Shown: positions 62,064-64,000 of the stretch, piece by piece
How the letters are laid out: each line of letters opens with the position of its first letter
Numbering within the stretch: position 1 is the stretch's first letter
Source: Parietaria judaica
Taxonomy: Eukaryota; Streptophyta; Magnoliopsida; Rosales; Urticaceae
NCBI GenBank assembly: GCA_954871525.1
Contig: OX940861.1
Location: 40,995,201 to 41,059,200, forward strand
Length of the DNA: 64,000 bases
Reading direction: 5' to 3'
Program-made: the position numbers and the translations under genes
Notes under the pieces: generated by a model
Database searches by the model: none
Told to the model about the DNA's origin: nothing
What the model saw: the letters and a program-made list of their open reading frames with translations, nothing else

Positions 62064-63742
62064 GATAGGTCTATTGCTCATATCAGACGCTGGAGAACAG
62101 AGTTATGGACAACGGAAAATTGATCACCGAAGATGGTCGCCGCGTCGATGCCTCCCCGTCGCCCATTGCTCCTCAGATTATATCCTCGTTGCTACTTATC
62201 ATTTTGTAGTGATTTTTATATTTTCTTAAAGATAACGTCTCTTGCTTCGGTTTGATAGGTCATTTTTCTATATCGAACGCTCGACACAAGAGTTATGGAC
62301 GTCGGAAGATTGGTCGCCGAAGATGATTGCTTCGTCGACGTCTCCCCATCGCCCGTCGCTTATTGGATCATATCCTTTATGCTACTTATCATTTTGAAGT
62401 GATTTTTAGCTTTTCTTTAAGATAACGTCTCGAGCATCGATTTAATAGGTCATTTGCCTATATCGGACACTCGTGGAAAGAGTTATGGACTTCAGAAGAT
62501 TGGTCACCAAAGATGATGGCTTCGTCGATGCCTCCCCATCTCCCATCGCTCTTCGGATCATATCATCGTCGTTACTTATCATTTCAAAGTGATTTTTAGC
62601 TTTTCTTGAAGATAACGTCTCGTGCTTAAATTTGATAGGTCATTTGCCCATATCGGACGCTCGAGGTAAGAGTTATGGACGTCGGAAGATTGGTCGCCTA
62701 AGATGATGGCTTTGTTTGACGCATCCTTGTCGCTACTTATCATTTCGAAGTAATTTTTAGATTTTCTTGAAGATAACGTCTCGTGCTTCGATTTTATAGG
62801 TTATTTGCCCATATCGGATGCTCGAGGTAAGAGTTATAGACGTCGGAATATTGGTCGTTGAAGATGATGGCTTCGTCGATGCCTCCTCGTTGCCCATCAT
62901 TCCTCGGATCATATCCTCGTCGCTACTTATCATTTCCAAGTTATTTTTATCTTTTCTTGAATATAACGTCTCGAGCTTTGATTTGATAGGTCATTTGCTC
63001 ATATCGGACGCTTGAGGCAAGAGTTATGGACGTTGAAAGATTGGTCGCTGAAGATGATGGCTTCGTCGACGCCTCCCCGTCGCCCATCGCTCCTAAGAAC
63101 ATATCCTCGTAGATACTTATTATTTCCAAGTGATTTTTAGTTTTTCTTTAATATAACGTCTTGCGCTTCGATTTGGTAGGTCATTTGCTCATATCGAACG
63201 CTCGAGGAGAGAGTTATGGACGACGGAAGATTGATCGTCGAAGATGGTCACCCGTCAACGCCTCCCCGTTGCCTATCGCTTCTCGGCTGATATTTTCCTC
63301 GTTGTTTAATATTTTTGCGTGATTTCTATCTTTTCTTGAAGGTTATTTCTCAAGCTTAGATTTGATAGGTCATTTGCTCATATCAGACCCTCGAGGAGAG
63401 AGTTATGGATGACGGTACATTGATCGCTGAAGATGGTCGCTTCGTCGATGCCTCCCCGTCGCTTGTCGCTTCTCGGCACATATCTTCCTCGTCGTTTAAT
63501 AGTTTTGCGTGATTTCTAACTTTTCTTGAATTTTATTTCTCGATCTTCGATTTGCTAAGTCATTTTCTCATATCGGACGCTCGAGGATAGAGGTACGGAC
63601 GACGGAAAATTGATCGTCTAAGATGGTCGCCTCGTCGACGCTTCCCCGTTGCCTGTCGCTTCTCAGCTCATATCTTACTCGTTGTTTAATATTTTTGCGT
63701 GATTTTTACTTTTCTTGAAGGTTATTTCTCGAGCTTCGATTT
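62064..63742. repeat. Higher-order repeat unit 3
   Basis: Same nine-monomer order and same length, but with more substitutions relative to units 1 and 2. Confidence 0.9.
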
Positions 63743-64000
63743 GATAGGTCATTTGCTCATATCAGACGCTGGAGAAGAGAGTTATGGACGACGGAATATT
63801 GATCACCGAAGATGGTTGCCTCGTCGATGTCTCCCCATCGCTCGTTGCTTCTCGGCTCTTATCTTTCTCGCCTTTTATTATCTTTGCATGATTTCTAATT
63901 TTTCTAGAAGTTTATTTATCGAGCTTCGATTTGATAGGTCATTTGCTCATATCGGACGCTCGAGGAGAGAGTTATGGACGACAGAATATTGATCGCCAGA

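Larger units (their letters stand above)
57700..64000. repeat. Satellite DNA with a 1679-bp higher-order repeat, runs off the window
   Basis: Tandem monomers of about 190 bp share tcgagcttcgatttgatagg, cgctcgagg and gagttatggacg. From about 57950 the same order of monomer variants recurs every 1679 bp. A partial unit (57950-58705) precedes three full ones, and a fourth begins at 63743. Two monomer subfamilies alternate in blocks: A (acgtcggaagattggtcgcc, with a tacttatcatttccaag end) and B (gacgacggaagattgatc, with a gtttaatatttttgcgtg end). The open frames are repeat artefacts. Confidence 0.93.

Noticed and set aside
58662..63992. Recurrent 60-70-codon frames in the tandem region as a small-protein family
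   Set aside because: They recur exactly at the satellite period and have no start, codon or family signature; they are by-products of the repeat.
57700..64000. A CRISPR-like array
   Set aside because: Units are about 190 bp without short repeats separated by unique spacers, and the context is plant nuclear DNA.

Overview
This is a plant nuclear window, almost certainly from a core eudicot. It has split host genes with GT-AG introns, Ty1/copia and Ty3/gypsy LTR elements, L1-type LINEs, MITEs of several superfamilies, a Cassandra-type LTR and a long satellite array. No plastid, bacterial or viral operon is present. The species cannot be named from the sequence alone.

Only two host genes are visible, both on the minus strand and 8.5 kb apart, and both belong to triterpenoid chemistry. 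The first (2835-5041, three exons, 484 codons, intact) is a CYP716A-type cytochrome P450. Members of this subfamily usually oxidise C-28 of beta-amyrin, alpha-amyrin or lupeol. The second (13495-32126, thirteen exons, 761 codons, 18.6 kb) is an oxidosqualene cyclase (OSC), the enzyme that makes those scaffolds. I rebuilt every exon from splice sites and homology, and the whole chain stays in frame. The one lesion is a TAA at codon 50 in exon 1, where the family has a conserved Tyr. The pair therefore looks like the core of a triterpene gene cluster whose cyclase has recently been lost, or carries a nonsense allele or a base error.

Layout: 1-1778, end of a gypsy-like LTR; 2021-2671, solo LTR; 2835-5041, P450; 5.1-13.4 kb, intergenic DNA with LTRs, a 1.4 kb palindromic Mutator-type element carrying a tiny SINE, a CACTA end and a hAT remnant; 13.5-32.1 kb, OSC with at least seven transposon insertions in its introns; 33.0-36.6 kb, 3'-truncated copia element; 37.7-47.8 kb, three L1-type LINE copies in the same orientation with a hAT element between the second and third; 48.1-52.8 kb, Cassandra solo LTR, MITEs and a GC-rich block; 54.1-54.6 kb, gypsy-type LTR with primer binding site; 54.7 kb to the end, a satellite of about 190 bp monomers. 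That satellite is split by a 2.2 kb solo LTR and, from about 58 kb, is organised as a 1679 bp nine-monomer higher-order repeat.

Most interesting items: the OSC/CYP716A pair; the otherwise intact OSC with one nonsense codon and an MFCYCR motif; a solo LTR inserted three bases into an OSC intron that now supplies part of the 5' splice site; a GC-AG intron; and the higher-order satellite abutting a retrotransposon LTR.
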